From Vombatus ursinus (taxonomy: Eukaryota > Chordata > Mammalia > Diprotodontia > Vombatidae): 64,000 bases of DNA. The translations under genes and the position numbers were made by a program. This document shows, piece by piece, positions 1 to 10,239 of the stretch (position 1 is the first letter of the stretch; each line of letters opens with the position of its first letter). The DNA lies in contig NW_020946557.1 of NCBI RefSeq assembly GCF_900497805.2, forward strand, positions 5,508,833 to 5,572,832, in the 5' to 3' direction. The notes under the pieces were generated by a model that saw only the letters and a program-made list of their open reading frames with translations, did not search any database and was not told the origin of the DNA.

Positions 1-59
1 CCTCTTAATTCTCATGCCTTCTCTCTGTTGATTATTTCCAATGTATCCTGCATATACCT

Positions 60-212
60 TGGTTGTAAATAATTGTGTGCATGTTATTATGCCTGATTAG
101 ACTGTGAGTTCCTAGAGCACAGTCCTATCTATTGCCTATTTTTTTGTATCCTCCTGTACTTAGCACAGTACCTGGTATATGGTAGGTGCTTAATAAATTC
201 TTATTGACCGAC
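60..212 (+). repeat. L2 LINE, 3' end
   Basis: The stretch follows the L2 3' UTR order: a segment on 'agactgtgagttcctagag', then 'tagcacagtacctgg', then the terminal 'ggtgcttaataaattc'. Only the last ~150 bp of the element is present, as is usual for these 5'-truncated ancient copies. It contains no coding sequence. The L2 tail motif is distinctive. Confidence 0.85.
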
Positions 213-215
213 TAT

Positions 216-982
216 GCTAGATGGCCTCTGAGATCCATTCAACTTTAAATCTATTATCCCATCATTCTTGAATGAGTATCTAATAACTTATTTTTTTAAA
301 GGAGCAACAAAAAAATCCAAACAAAATAAAGACACATTTTTCATATGCTTGACCATCATAATAGCTAACAGGACAAATTCATGAACTGGATTCAAATCTG
401 TGATTTGATGTTTTCCGTGATAGATGACATATACTTGCCTCAACTGAAAATAAACCTTCAAAAAAAAAGCAAAGTGACACCTGTGTCTACATTACTATAA
501 AATTTACTGCTGTGCTTTCTGAAATAATAGGTTGTTTTAGTGCAAAGCTAACAGTAATGATTTGCATGTACAAAAACACAATAATGTCAAAATCGAGTTG
601 CCATGTGAAGTGAGAAAAGAGACTACTGGGGTTTGAGAGTAATGATCATTTTCTTTTATAAGTCTCATGAGTATCTATCCAGTAAGAAATCATGCTGATC
701 TCCTGTAGCAGCTCATCCTGTACGAGTGGTTATAAACTGCACATAAAGCAGAAGCCAATTTTATTGCATTTTTTTTTTAGCACAAAGATTAACTCATGAG
801 AGACTCATTTTCTTTCAGGTCCCAAAGGGGTGGCAGTCATGCAGTGTTGTTTAAATAAACTCATTACTGCACAAGCAATCCTGCAGAAACCTTCCATTGA
901 ATACAATAAATTAAAGAATATAAACATGTCCTCTTAAACAAGCATTTTAGATGAAAGAAGAGCTACAGCTACAAGGAATCAA
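216..982. other. Unassigned, repeat-poor sequence
   Basis: I see no repeat family, no plausible exon and no RNA gene here. The part from about 480 to 950 is complex, free of microsatellites, and contains homeodomain-like AT cores and an 'aaataaactcattactgc' block. It could be a conserved noncoding element, but nothing in a single sequence proves that. Confidence 0.3.
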
Positions 983-991
983 TCTAGGTAT

Positions 992-1145
992 CTTTTTTTT
1001 TGCTTTTTTGGTGAGACAAGTGGTGTTAAGTGACTTGCCCAGGGTCACACAGCTAGTAAGTGTCAAGTGTCTGAGACGGGATTTGAATTCAGGTCCTCCT
1101 GACTCCAAGGCCAGAGCTCTATCCAATGTGCCACCCAGCTGTCCC
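992..1145 (-). mobile_element. WSINE1-type CORE-SINE with target-site duplication
   Basis: Read on the minus strand this is a complete SINE. It has a tRNA-like/CORE head starting 'ggacagctgggtggcac', then 'tggagtcaggaggacctg', then 'ctagctgtgtgaccctggg', and ends in an A-rich tail (the T-run near 992). It is flanked by the 9-bp direct repeat 'tctaggtat' at 983-991 and 1146-1154. A poly-A tail with a short duplication is consistent with L1-driven retroposition. The WSINE1 name rests on remembered Australian-marsupial consensus sequences. Confidence 0.85.
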
Positions 1146-1154
1146 TCTAGGTAT

Positions 1155-2150
1155 GTTTTTTTAAGAAACGGATAACAGAATATAGGCATTCAGAGTGGTT
1201 TAATATTAGAATAGGGAACACTAGACTCCCCCACGACCATGACTTGTCCCTGATGGATAGGGATAGGTTATGGTCATGGGGGGATCTAATGATTCCAAAG
1301 GCTAGGCAGAGAAGAAGAAAATGAAGAAAAGGCATAAACTAGTCTTGCTGATATTGTAGGACATGAGAAAAAGAAGAAAGAAAAGAAGGGAGGAACAAAG
1401 TAAGAGAGATCCTAGGATCATGGATAGACCTAAAAGGTACCTAAAAGGCCCCAGCTTCACTAAGCTAGTGTCGGAACCTGGAAAAAGGTTTGAAGTGAGG
1501 AATAGAGGGAGAAAGGGAGTGAGGGAAGAATGGGAAAAGGAAGGCAGGCATAGAGGGAAGAGAGAAAAAAAAGATGAAAAAAAGAGGTATATAATGATGA
1601 GAGCAGAAAAGTCACACCAACAATGGTCTTGGTGACAATTAAGTTTGTGTCTTCACAGATGATGGCAGAAGGGGTTGAGGTCAAATAGGGTAGGATCAAG
1701 GATCCTGTCCTACCCAGTAGCTTGGAGGATGGGATCATTCAGGGGCACCAGAAGTTCCTGCTGAGATGTTGTCCATGACAGTTGGGTGATGTTAGTAACT
1801 GAGGGAAGTGGTTACAAGAAAGATACAGGAAGTAGAAGTTAGATATTTGGACAAATCAGCAAAAAGAGGGAATGGAGAAAAGGTTAGGATAGCTCTTGCT
1901 CATATAGAGCTATGCACATGGTGATTGTGAAGAGGAATGAAGCCCAATAGCCTGCACTTCTGGCAGTCCATATTTTTAGCAAGATCTGGACAGGAAAATT
2001 CTGAAATCCATTATAACCTCAGTTTTCAGCCAGGACAATTAATCAGTCTTTCTATTTTGAAGGTCTTTGATTTTGGATCAGTAATATTAATCATGCAATC
2101 ATGAGGCAAGACTACTGTGTAGTCTAAAAGTTCACAGATTTAAAGCTGAG
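1155..2150. other. Unassigned; contains a purine-rich block
   Basis: No repeat family or gene is recognised. About 1360-1620 is strongly purine-rich (aaagaag/gaggaa runs) and yields a 90-residue Lys/Arg-rich open frame. That frame is a composition artefact: it has no domain, no signal and no splice context. Confidence 0.3.
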
Positions 2151-2154
2151 ATCA

Positions 2155-2240
2155 GGTGTGTTGTGAGGCTCAAATGAGATGACTGTAGAGCACTTCATAA
2201 ACCTTTAAGTGTTATATAAACACCAGTTATTATTCTTACT
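2155..2240 (+). repeat. THER1/MIR 3' half
   Basis: The segment matches the MIR 3' part: 'ttgtgaggctcaaatgag', then 'agagcacttcataaacc', then 'gttatataaacaccag', followed by 'ttattatt'. The 5' half has decayed beyond recognition. Confidence 0.6.
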
Positions 2241-2555
2241 AGCATGACTTCCAGTCTGGTGATGACTTTATTCTTTCTGCTTTCTACTCTACCCCTACTA
2301 AACTCAAGTAAGTTTTAAAGACCCATACAGGTCTTACCATATTGGTAAATGTTTAACAATTAGGCTGGGGTGGGAGAGGAGTGGATATATATACACACTT
2401 TTAAATTTGATCAAGTTTAAACGATCAACATAACAATAAATCAAGCCCTGATTTGTAATGATTGCTGATTTCTGATATGTAAATATCCACATTAAATATT
2501 TAACTCTGGACTCTCAGCAGGCCTGTTAAAACTGTCTCCATTAATAGCCCTGGCT

Positions 2556-2705
2556 GGAATGAACCCTAGAAGTCATCTAGTCCAGGGCTTCTTAAACCTT
2601 TTCCACTCACAACACCTTCATCACTTCTTAAACTACAAGTCATGGCCCGGTTTAAGAAGCACTCACTAACTCATTTTGTAGCTGTCACCTACTAAATTAT
2701 AAGTT
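2556..2705 (-). repeat. MIR3 fragment interrupted by a MITE
   Basis: Left of the MITE, 'ctagaagtcatctagtcc' matches the reverse complement of the MIR3 tail. Right of it, 'aactcattttgtag' resumes where MIR3 would read 'ccctcattttacag'. The SINE is therefore split by the hAT-like element between about 2582 and 2665. Confidence 0.55.
2582..2665. mobile_element. Short hAT-like MITE, internally deleted
   Basis: The 5' end 'cagggcttcttaaacc' and the 3' end 'ggtttaagaagcac' form an inverted repeat typical of a marsupial nonautonomous hAT family whose termini read 'cagggcttcttaaactt'. Only about 80 bp remain. The 8-bp flanks no longer match convincingly, so the insertion is old. Confidence 0.6.
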
Positions 2706-2949
2706 TCTTGAAGATAGAAGCCATGTACTTCATCAATCTATACCCCGAATTGTATAACACAAACCTCTTACCTTGTGCATCAACACATCAGGGAGCTGTG
2801 CCTTTATTATTGTGAGGAATCCTGGTGTGAAAACTCCCTTCATAGTTGCAGAGCACCACCCATTTATAGTCTCAGAGTAAGTGTTACTCAAGACTCAGGG
2901 TTGATTAAATACTCATTGGCACATAGCTAATAAATGTTAGAGGTGAAAT

Positions 2950-3125
2950 CTGATGGGTTCAAGGACTGCAAGTTGGCAGGAGTTTTAGAGCTTGTCTAGT
3001 TCAACACTAATTTTACAGATAAGGAAAATTAAACCAGAAGAGGTTAAGTGACTTACCTGGGCTCATATAGATCACAAATGATAGAGCTAGGATTTAAGCC
3101 TAGGGCTGTTTCAACAATGCAATAG
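2950..3125 (-). repeat. MIR/MIR3 SINE
   Basis: Reverse-strand MIR order is clear: 'gtctagttcaacactaat', then 'tacagataaggaaaatta', then 'gaggttaagtgacttacc', then a degenerate 'gatagagctaggatttaa'. The head region near 3100 is eroded. Confidence 0.75.
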
Positions 3126-3239
3126 GGGTAAAAAAAGTGTGTGGGGGAGGGAAGGCAATCAGAAAGTACTTCTTAGAATTGATTTGCTTACATAAAATAA
3201 AAACCCACAATCCCAACATCCCCAGTACCACTAGTAGGA

Positions 3240-3365
3240 AGACATTGCTATGATGAGTGGAAAGTGCACTAGATTAAGAGTCAGAAGCATTTGGTTCTAG
3301 TCTCAGGCTTGCTATTAATTTTCTAAAAGGTCTCAATTAGTTTCTGTGAACCACAGTCTGAATTA
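3240..3365 (+). repeat. MIR3 SINE, 5' half
   Basis: 'gtggaaagtgcactagat' followed by 'aagagtcagaagcatttgg' and 'ttctagtctcagg' matches the MIR3 head, with a degraded middle after 3310. Confidence 0.65.
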
Positions 3366-3369
3366 AGCA

Positions 3370-3465
3370 GTAAAGATATATTAAGTACCTACAATATTCC
3401 AGACTAGGAACTGGGATTAAAAGTCAAAATGAATCAGTTCCTGTCTTTTAAGAACTCACATGACG
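3370..3465 (+). repeat. Old mammalian 'attaagtacctac' repeat (L2/MIR-associated)
   Basis: This carries the ancient motif chain 'atattaagtacctac', 'ggaactgggattaaaagtc', 'cagttcctgtc' and 'aagaactcacatg'. Related chains occur near 9500, 30110 and 62340. I recognise it as an interspersed repeat but cannot name the family with certainty. Confidence 0.45.
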
Positions 3466-3604
3466 GGGAAGGAAAAGGAAGGGAATGATGCAATACAGAA
3501 GGTTATAATAGATGATTTCCTAGAACCCTGTCTAGTGTTAAATGTCTATGTTTCTCATGAATAACTAATTCTACTTTATTGGAACCTTGAACTTAATGAG
3601 TAGA

Positions 3605-4016
3605 GGTAACTAGGTGATGGTGACACAGTGGATAGAGTACCAAGCCTAGAGTTAGAGAGATCTTAGTTCAAATCTGGCCCTAGACACTTACAGATTTCTT
3701 CATATGTAAATGGGGATAATAATAGCACCTACTTTCCAGGATTGTTTCAGTTTTGTCTGACTCTTTGTGACCCCGTTTGGGGTCTTCTTGGAAGAGATAC
3801 TAGAGTGGTTTGAAATTTCCTTTTCCAGCTCATCTTACAAATGAAGAAACTGAGGCAAATTGTACCTCATACAACTAGTGAGTGTCTGAGGCTGGATTTG
3901 AACTCAAGAATATAAGGCTTCCTGACTCCAGGCCTGGCATTCTGTCCTACTCACTGCACCACCTCACTGCCCATTGCCCCAATATTGTAGTAAGGATTAA
4001 ATAAGAAGATACTTTA
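3605..4016 (+). repeat. THER1/MIR SINE split by MAR1
   Basis: The left part (3605-3737) runs from 'cagtggatagagtacc' through 'tagacacttacag' to 'aataatagcacctac'. The right part (3979-4016) resumes with 'attgtagtaaggattaaat'. The two parts are contiguous in the consensus, so the MAR1 at 3738-3978 inserted into an existing THER1. The left part also lacks most of the central 'gtgaccttgggcaag' segment. Confidence 0.75.
3738..3978 (-). mobile_element. MAR1 SINE (RTE-type 3' end), inserted in THER1
   Basis: On the minus strand it starts near 3978 with the tRNA-like head and passes 'gaactcaaatccagcctc'-type sequence. It ends with the RTE-like tail, seen here as 'gtctgactctttgtgacc' and 'tggggtcttcttgg'. 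The short direct repeat 'attg' at both junctions is weak support for a duplication. The tail shared with the LINE at 16315-17555 implies mobilisation by RTE machinery. Confidence 0.8.
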
Positions 4017-4020
4017 AAAT

Positions 4021-4515
4021 ATATTTATTTATTTATTTTTAGTTTCCAATATTCATTTTTATAAGATTTTGAGTTCTAAATTTTTCCCCTTTCCCTCCAC
4101 TCCCCTCTCCCTGAGAGGGCATGCAGTCTGATATAGGCTATACAGGTATGATCATATTAAACATATTTCCACATTAGTCAGGTTGTGAAAGAAGAATCAG
4201 AACAAAAGGGAAAAAGTATGAGAAAGAAAACACAAAAAAAAACAACAAAAAAGAGAAAATAGTATGTTTTGATCTACATTCAGATGCCATAGTTTTTTCC
4301 TCTTGATGTAGATAGCATTTTCCATCATAAGTCTTTTGGAACTGTCTTAGATCATTGCCTTGCTCAGAAGAGCTAAGTCTAACAAAGTTGGTCATCATAC
4401 AGTGTTGCTATTACTGTGTACAGTGTTCTCCTGGTTCTTCTCACTTCACTCAGTATCAATTCATGCAAGTCTTTCCAGGTTTTTCTGAAGTCTACCTGCT
4501 CACTATGTCTTTTTT
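4021..4515 (-). repeat. L1 LINE, ORF2 C-terminus and 3' UTR (downstream part)
   Basis: The reverse complement reads through the L1 ORF2 end ('gaacctggaaagacttgc'-like, then 'agtgaagtgagaagaacc') and the 3' UTR to the A-rich end near 4021. It aligns by eye with the L1 3' end at 51840-52320. Its upstream part resumes at 5126 on the same strand. Confidence 0.8.
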
Positions 4516-5125
4516 TTGTACACAAATCCATTTATCTAAGAAAACAAAATAGAAATATAGAATATCCCAGAAAACATAAAATAATTAGCTCTCCAGCTGG
4601 AAGCAAGATATCTCAGTTCAAAGCAGCATATATGGAAAGAACCTTATCTCTCTCAAGTGAAAAATATCTATCATCTCTATAATTCAGGGTTATTTAGAGA
4701 AGCCTGTGTCCCCTACATGTCTTCATCTTCAAAGTCTTTCTCTCATAAAGAATATGTGGAACCACACATGTCTCTCTTCAAAAAAGCTCTAGTACCAATT
4801 TGGCTGTTCACATGGGTCCAAAGTTTCGTGTCATCATTTTCTTCATTGTTCTAATTTGGATTCACGTCTCCTTCCAAATGTGACATGCAACATCAGAGCT
4901 TTGCCTACCCCATCCAGCTTAAGTGGGGACCAGCTTTCATGCACATGTGCATAAATGGATTTATTATAGAAAAATAATTAAAAATAGAACCAGAAGGGAC
5001 ATTAGAGATTATTTAGTCTAAACCTTCCATTTTATAAGAAAGCAGAGCTGAAGGAGGGGAGGATGATATACCAAGATCAAGTCCTACTCAATAATAGATT
5101 AAGGATAAGAACCCATGCTCACCAG
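4516..5125. other. ~610-bp segment splitting an L1, with MIR3 inside
   Basis: This separates two halves of one minus-strand L1 that would otherwise join near 'ccataag'. It carries a MIR3 relic (4985-5115) and a perfect 12-bp inverted repeat ('aaatccatttat' at 4524-4535, 'ataaatggattt' at 4951-4962). I cannot name the rest. It has no convincing coding potential: the 65-residue frame at 4657-4854 has no recognisable domain. Confidence 0.5.
4985..5115 (-). repeat. MIR3 SINE fragment
   Basis: 'agaaccagaagggacatt' followed by 'agagattatttagtctaaacc' (split motif), 'ccattttataag' and 'aagaacccatgctc' matches the reverse complement of MIR3. Confidence 0.65.
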
Positions 5126-6170
5126 GTCTTATGGAACAATAATATTCCATAACATTCATATACCACAACTTGTTCAGTCATTTCCCAATTGATGGGCATC
5201 CCCTCAGTTCCCATTTCTTTGCCACCACAAAAAGAGCTGCTATAAATATTTTTGTACATGTAGGTTCTTTTCCCATTTTTTATGATCTCTTTGGGATACA
5301 GACCTAGTAGTAGTAATCCTGGATCAAAGGGTATGCACAGTTTTATAGCCCTTTGGGCATAGTTCCAAATTTCTCTCCAGAATAGTTGGATCAATTCGCA
5401 ACTCCACCAACAATGCAATTTTCCCACATCTTCTCCAACATTTATCATTTTCTTATTTTGTCTTGTTAGCCAATCTAATAGGTATGGTTTGATACCTCAG
5501 AGTTATTTTAATTTGCATTTCTCTAATCAATAGTGATTTCGAGCATTTTTTCATAAGACTACATATAGATAGCTTTAATTTCTTCATCTGAAGACTAACT
5601 CTTCATATCCTTTGACCATTTATCAATTGACAAATAACATATATTCTTATAGATTTGACTCAGTACTCTATATATTTTATCAGAGACACTTTATCAGAGA
5701 CACTGGCTGTAAAAATTGTTTCCTAGTTTTCTGCTTCCTTTCTAATCTTGGTTGCATTGGCTTTGTTGGTGCAAAAACTTCTTAATTTAATGTAACCAAA
5801 ATTACCCATTTTGCATTTCATAATGTTCTCTGTCTCTTGTTTGGTCATAAATTCTTCCCTTCTCTGTAGATCTGACAGGTAAATTATTCTTTGCTCTCCT
5901 AATTTACTTATAGTATCACCCTTTATATCTAAATCATGTACTTATTTTGACTTTATCTTGGTATGTGGTGTAAGATATTGGTCTATACCAATTCGTGTCA
6001 TACTGTTTTCCAGTTTTCCCAGCAATTTTTTGTCAGATAGTGAATTTTTATCCCAGAAGCTGGAATCTTTAGGTTTATCAAACAGTAGATTACTGTAGTC
6101 ATCGATTACTGTCTTATGTACCTAACCACTCTCTTTATTAGTCAGTACCAAGTAGTTTAGCTTGGAGACT
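5126..6170 (-). repeat. L1 LINE, ORF2 C-terminal half (upstream part)
   Basis: Minus-strand translation gives the L1 ORF2 C-terminal order: 'GKLHCWWSCELIQLFWREIWN', then 'AIKLCIPFDPGLLLLGLYPKE', then a degraded 'MPINWEMTEQVVVYECY'. These correspond to the conserved L1 'GTLLHCWWDC', 'FDPAIPLLGIYPK' and 'WIKKMWHIYTMEYY' blocks. Many stops remain upstream (5450-6170). The frame is dead. Confidence 0.85.
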
Positions 6171-6785
6171 TTAAGAAATGATCCTTCTATAGGAAAGAGT
6201 AGATTAAATAGGGAGGAGTTCATATGCTATTGGAGAGAGGCATAGAAGTTAATTTATTGTGTACACAAAGGAAGAAAACATTTCTGTAATTTGTGTCAAT
6301 TTAATCCTAAAAATGGTTTCTATATCAAAGCACATTGACTGGAATGACAGGAATCATAGTATGAAGCACTTTCATTTGAGGTTTTCATGAGAAAGGCACA
6401 CAAGATAAGAATCATTCTGTCCATACTTAGGTGCCAGTCTACCTAAAAGTAGAACCAAAAATAGCAATTTGGAGGGTTGGTTGAAGGGAAAATCTTCAGG
6501 AAATACCTCTGATTTTGGACCCAATGTCCTGTGGTAGGAATGGTAGGGGAAACCCTAAAAAAATGTTGCATGGGGGAGAGGGGATGGAGACAGAAGATGT
6601 AGTAGGATACTAATACATGCTGGGGGAATAAGAAGGGCAGAAAAGCTCACCCAAGACACAAGGATTTGGGAGCCCACATTTGGGGTCCACATGGGTAACT
6701 TTTGTGGACATTTCAAAATTAGTCCACTTTCAATATAAAACACATAGGTGGTAGATAGTGCAACCCCATCCCACTTCGCCCCCAC

Positions 6786-6816
<31 letters not shown>

Positions 6817-7200
6817 TTGTTGAATTCAGTCCTAGCAGGGGAAGGGAACAGTATGCAGAGAAGGCAGAGGTGGAGAGGGATATGTCAAGCAGAGGTGTAT
6901 GGAGGTGAAAAAAGGCTAGCACCTTCAGGTACAGAAAGACGGGTGATCACATTAGAAATGCAAGAATTTCAGGGACTTTCAGAGGTGGTAAGAAAAAGTT
7001 TCTTGGCTCAAGACATCAGTTTCTAATCCACCGTTGGATAAAGCAATAAGCATCTTGCCTAGTTACATTTATGTATAGACCTGGTTACATTTCTCACCCC
7101 ACTCCCCACCTCATACTCTTCAGCTATTGTGATTTTGCAGCAAAGGTCATAAGAGCAGAAGGATCTTTTGGGCTATATCAGCATTCCCAGTAGATGTATG
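6171..7200. other. Unassigned; contains (CA)n at 6786-6810
   Basis: No interspersed repeat or gene is recognised. A perfect CA dinucleotide run of about 25 bp sits at 6786-6810. Three overlapping open frames across it are microsatellite translations (poly Cys-Val or His-Thr) and are not genes. Confidence 0.4.
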
Positions 7201-7201
7201 A

Positions 7202-7262
7202 TTAATTTTTGGTAATTTGGCAAAATTACCAAAATTAATTTTTGGTGATTTTTGGCAAAATC
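7202..7262. repeat. AT-rich hairpin plus partial duplication
   Basis: 'ttaatttttggtaattt' is followed after a 3-4 nt loop by its near-perfect complement 'aaaattaccaaaattaa' (7202-7239). The left arm is then repeated in direct orientation ('aatttttggtgatttttgg', 7237-7256). Confidence 0.7.
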
Positions 7263-7689
7263 AGTTAGGATTTTTTAGTAGGGCAGTACAAATGTTTGAA
7301 ACTTAGAAACATTAGTTAGTCCATTACCACTTCATAAGAAAAGACTATGGCTATCATGATATAGACCTAGAAATTTGACTGGAATTATGAAATGATGCAT
7401 AAGCAATTTCTATAATGATGCTAAATATCAAAACATGAAAATCCATACCTATATAATATGTAAAAGTAGACAGTAAATACATAATTCAGTGAAGAAAATA
7501 GAGAGAAAATGGCATTGTTCTCAATTATGTCTTTATTAATTTATTTTTACTCAATTACTAGTTTTAAAGTTCCTTGGAGGCAGGGGCAAATTAAATATCT
7601 AGAGTAAGATTGTGTGGATGCTTAGTAAAGAGAATCCATTCACTCAACAGATATTTATTGTTAATTGGGCATATACCTAATTTTTAAAG

Positions 7690-7930
7690 TATATATATAC
7701 ATGTATACCTACATTTACCCCATATCTCTTTCTAACCTTTTGAGAAAACCACCTCTTATTTAAAAAATAAATAAGTAGAATAAATAAAAGAGGAAGAAGA
7801 GGGGAAAAAACCTTCAAAGCCAACCAACATGTCAAAAAAGTGATGTTATATATGCAATGTTTCATACAGATGGATCCCTCTCCCCCAACACCATATGAAT
7901 ATCCCACAATTTGTGCAACCACTCCTCAAT
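7690..7930 (-). repeat. Possible old L1 3' UTR remnant
   Basis: The pattern 'aaaataaataagtag', 'caaccaacatgtcaaaa', 'tgttatatatgcaatgtttc' and 'ggatccctctccccc' resembles the reverse complement of an ancient marsupial L1 3' UTR that I recall from other loci. No ORF2 sequence is attached, so the assignment is tentative. Confidence 0.35.
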
Positions 7931-7942
7931 CTATTAACATTT

Positions 7943-8705
7943 ACTTTTTTTTCAGTCAAAGACAAGGTTTATTAGAACATTTGTCATATTGGGCAGACTC
8001 TTAAGGAGTCTGAACACTAGTGAGCTATTGGCTAGATTATAAGTATCGAGCTGTAGCTAGATTTTAAGAATCTAAGCACCTTAATGAAGTTAAGATGGAC
8101 CTTATATACAGAAAGACTGTGGGAGAAATCTAGCAGTGGCCAAGTGGGGGGTGGGGCGGGGAAGGGGGCAAGGAAGACTGTGAGGTAATAGAATGCCAGG
8201 GACCTAGACCACTTGGCCAAGGGAGAATGGAGTCTAGCTAGGATTACGAATGGGAAGTGGATGGGGGCCATAGGGAGGTAAAACAATGGAGGGCTAGACT
8301 AGGTTAAGGGTAACATAGCCACAAGGAAAGGCCAGTTGATGGGATTGTAGCCTCAGGCAAACTCCAGAGATTTGGACATATGGGAAAGTCCAGGATTTTT
8401 CCTGTTTGGGGTGTAGATCCCATCCTCATCATTCCCCCTTCAAACAAATGGGATCCAAATTCTTTTGGGGTAAGGGACAAAGGTCTTGGCTTCTGAAACT
8501 GTTTCCTGCTGGCAAGGGATGTAGAGCTGTCCCTGTCTCAAGGAGGTCCCAAAGAAGAGGTTGACTGGAACTGAGCACAAGCTGTATCCAGGGAACAATG
8601 GGGGGGCATTGACTGGTACCCACTGTTTGCTGTCAACTGTAGGTGAATGGCCTGTAGTCTGGAAGCCTGGAAGACACAATGATCAAGCTTATATCTCACC
8701 TCAAA
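7943..8705 (-). mobile_element. LTR-element fossil: candidate 3' LTR with short internal flank
   Basis: On the minus strand a purine tract ('gaagggggaa', plus strand near 8432-8441) is followed by a TG-starting block of about 480 bp. That block has a TATA-like 'tgtatataag', then 'aataaa' about 15 nt before an A-run at 7943-7950. This is the layout expected of a polypurine tract followed by an LTR. About 270 bp upstream (8432-8705) may be internal sequence, but I recognise no gag, pol or env domain. Broken and old. The end at an A-run is odd for a provirus and would fit a polyadenylated retrocopy. Confidence 0.45.
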
Positions 8706-9490
8706 GGTGAGAAAATTGTTATTTTTTTTAAACCAAGTTTAGGAACCCTGAAGAACTGACCTCCTCCCAGATGGAAAATATGACAACAGGAATGTTTCTA
8801 GGACAGTTGTCCACATAGGCCACCAAAAAAAAAAATGACAAAAAACTGAGGATTTCACTTCCAATCAACATGGAGAGAACAGAAAATTTTGAGTGTAACT
8901 AGAGAGATTTTGCAGGTTTGTGCCCAGTAATTATTGATACAAGTTGGTATCCTTCCTAAAGGAGGAGGTGAAAAGGTTCAAGCTATGCTTTTCAATTCTC
9001 CAAGTTATCAAGTAGAATGAAGCTGCCCTTGAGAGAAAGGAAGAAATCCTGCAATATAAAAAGAAAGAAGGAGATCTTAAAGGGAAAATGAGAAACTTGA
9101 CACTCTTCGGGTGTTTGGAAGATGGAAAAAATGTGAAATAAACAAGGAAGGGAATAAGAAGAATCACTGAACAGGTTCCTCTATAATAGGGAGATGGAGT
9201 ACTCGGACTACTTTCAGGAAAAAAAATAGTTATGGAACAAGCATGTTAGCAGAAGAACATGTCTGCTTGTCTCAACAGAAAGCCCAGGAAGTGAAGTTGT
9301 CATCACTTAACAGGAAGTGACAGATGCCTTATTACTGAAATCTACTACCTCCTAAACCCACTAGTCCCTGTGTCAAAGAACTTGGAGAAAATAGTCTCTC
9401 TTACTACCCAAGCAACCAAATAGATGGATGTAAACACCTAGCACCAACTCCTCTTATGAATGAATAAATCAATCAAAATAGGAATGAATG
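8706..9490. other. Unassigned
   Basis: I see no recognisable gene or repeat. It could include more of the degraded LTR element next door, but no domain supports this. Confidence 0.3.
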
Positions 9491-9494
9491 AATA

Positions 9495-9605
9495 AAAAAA
9501 TATATTTATTAAGTCCTTCCCACATGCTAAGCACTAAGATACAAATACAAAAGCAAAGACATTTCCTGTCCTCAATGGGCTTACATTCTGGTAGCAGAAA
9601 TAGTA
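9495..9605 (+). repeat. Old mammalian 'tttattaagtcc' repeat (L2/MIR-associated)
   Basis: The motif chain is 'atttattaagtccttcc', 'cacatgctaagcactaag', 'tttcctgtcctcaatgggc' and 'ttacattctgg'. The same chain occurs, degraded, at 30110 and 62340. Confidence 0.55.
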
Positions 9606-9609
9606 TATT

Positions 9610-10235
9610 TAGGAGTGGTGGTAGGGGAAGTTTATTTTTATTTTGATATTTATAAAAATGGTTAGTGGAGCCACAGAAGAGTAGACTAATACATCCCTTG
9701 CAGGAATAATGGCAGAGTTAATATGATCATGGTTCATGGTTCCAGAATTGGAGAAATGGGAGAAGGGAAATGTGCAATATTGACACAGTATTTAAGATAA
9801 GACATGAATGGAGAAGACACAATAGATAGAGTCTTCAATTCTACCCTTTTTCTTGGAATGAGTCTGGATGCCTTCTTACCTCAGGACTGATTTCCACAGG
9901 TGAATGCAATACTTTTTTTACTCTGTCAATGAACAATCTGAGAAAACACTACTATCTTACCTCTCTGTTACCACTGAATGTTCAGGTAAGAGTAAACTGT
10001 TGTTAACACCCAGGCACTCTCCCAGCACCCATTTCTTTCGTTGTTTTAACTGAACCAGTAGGGTCCACCTCTTTTCTGGATCTAGGTTAAGATTCCTCCT
10101 CACCCCAGGACCCACTGTTATATATGGAAACAGTGATTTCTCTGCTTTATTTATTGAACCACCTAAGAAAAATAACTCTCTTGGTGCTTAGTAATTAATG
10201 GGGCCCAGATATGAAGGCTCTTGCCAGAAAGACCT
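9610..10235. other. Unassigned
   Basis: No coding signal and no repeat family that I can name. The edge near 10235 is where L1 5' UTR-like sequence begins. Confidence 0.3.
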
Positions 10236-10239
10236 GGTC

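Noticed and set aside
1363-1635. Lys/Arg-rich 90-residue frame as a possible nuclear protein exon
   Set aside because: It arises from purine-rich low-complexity DNA with no domain or splice context.
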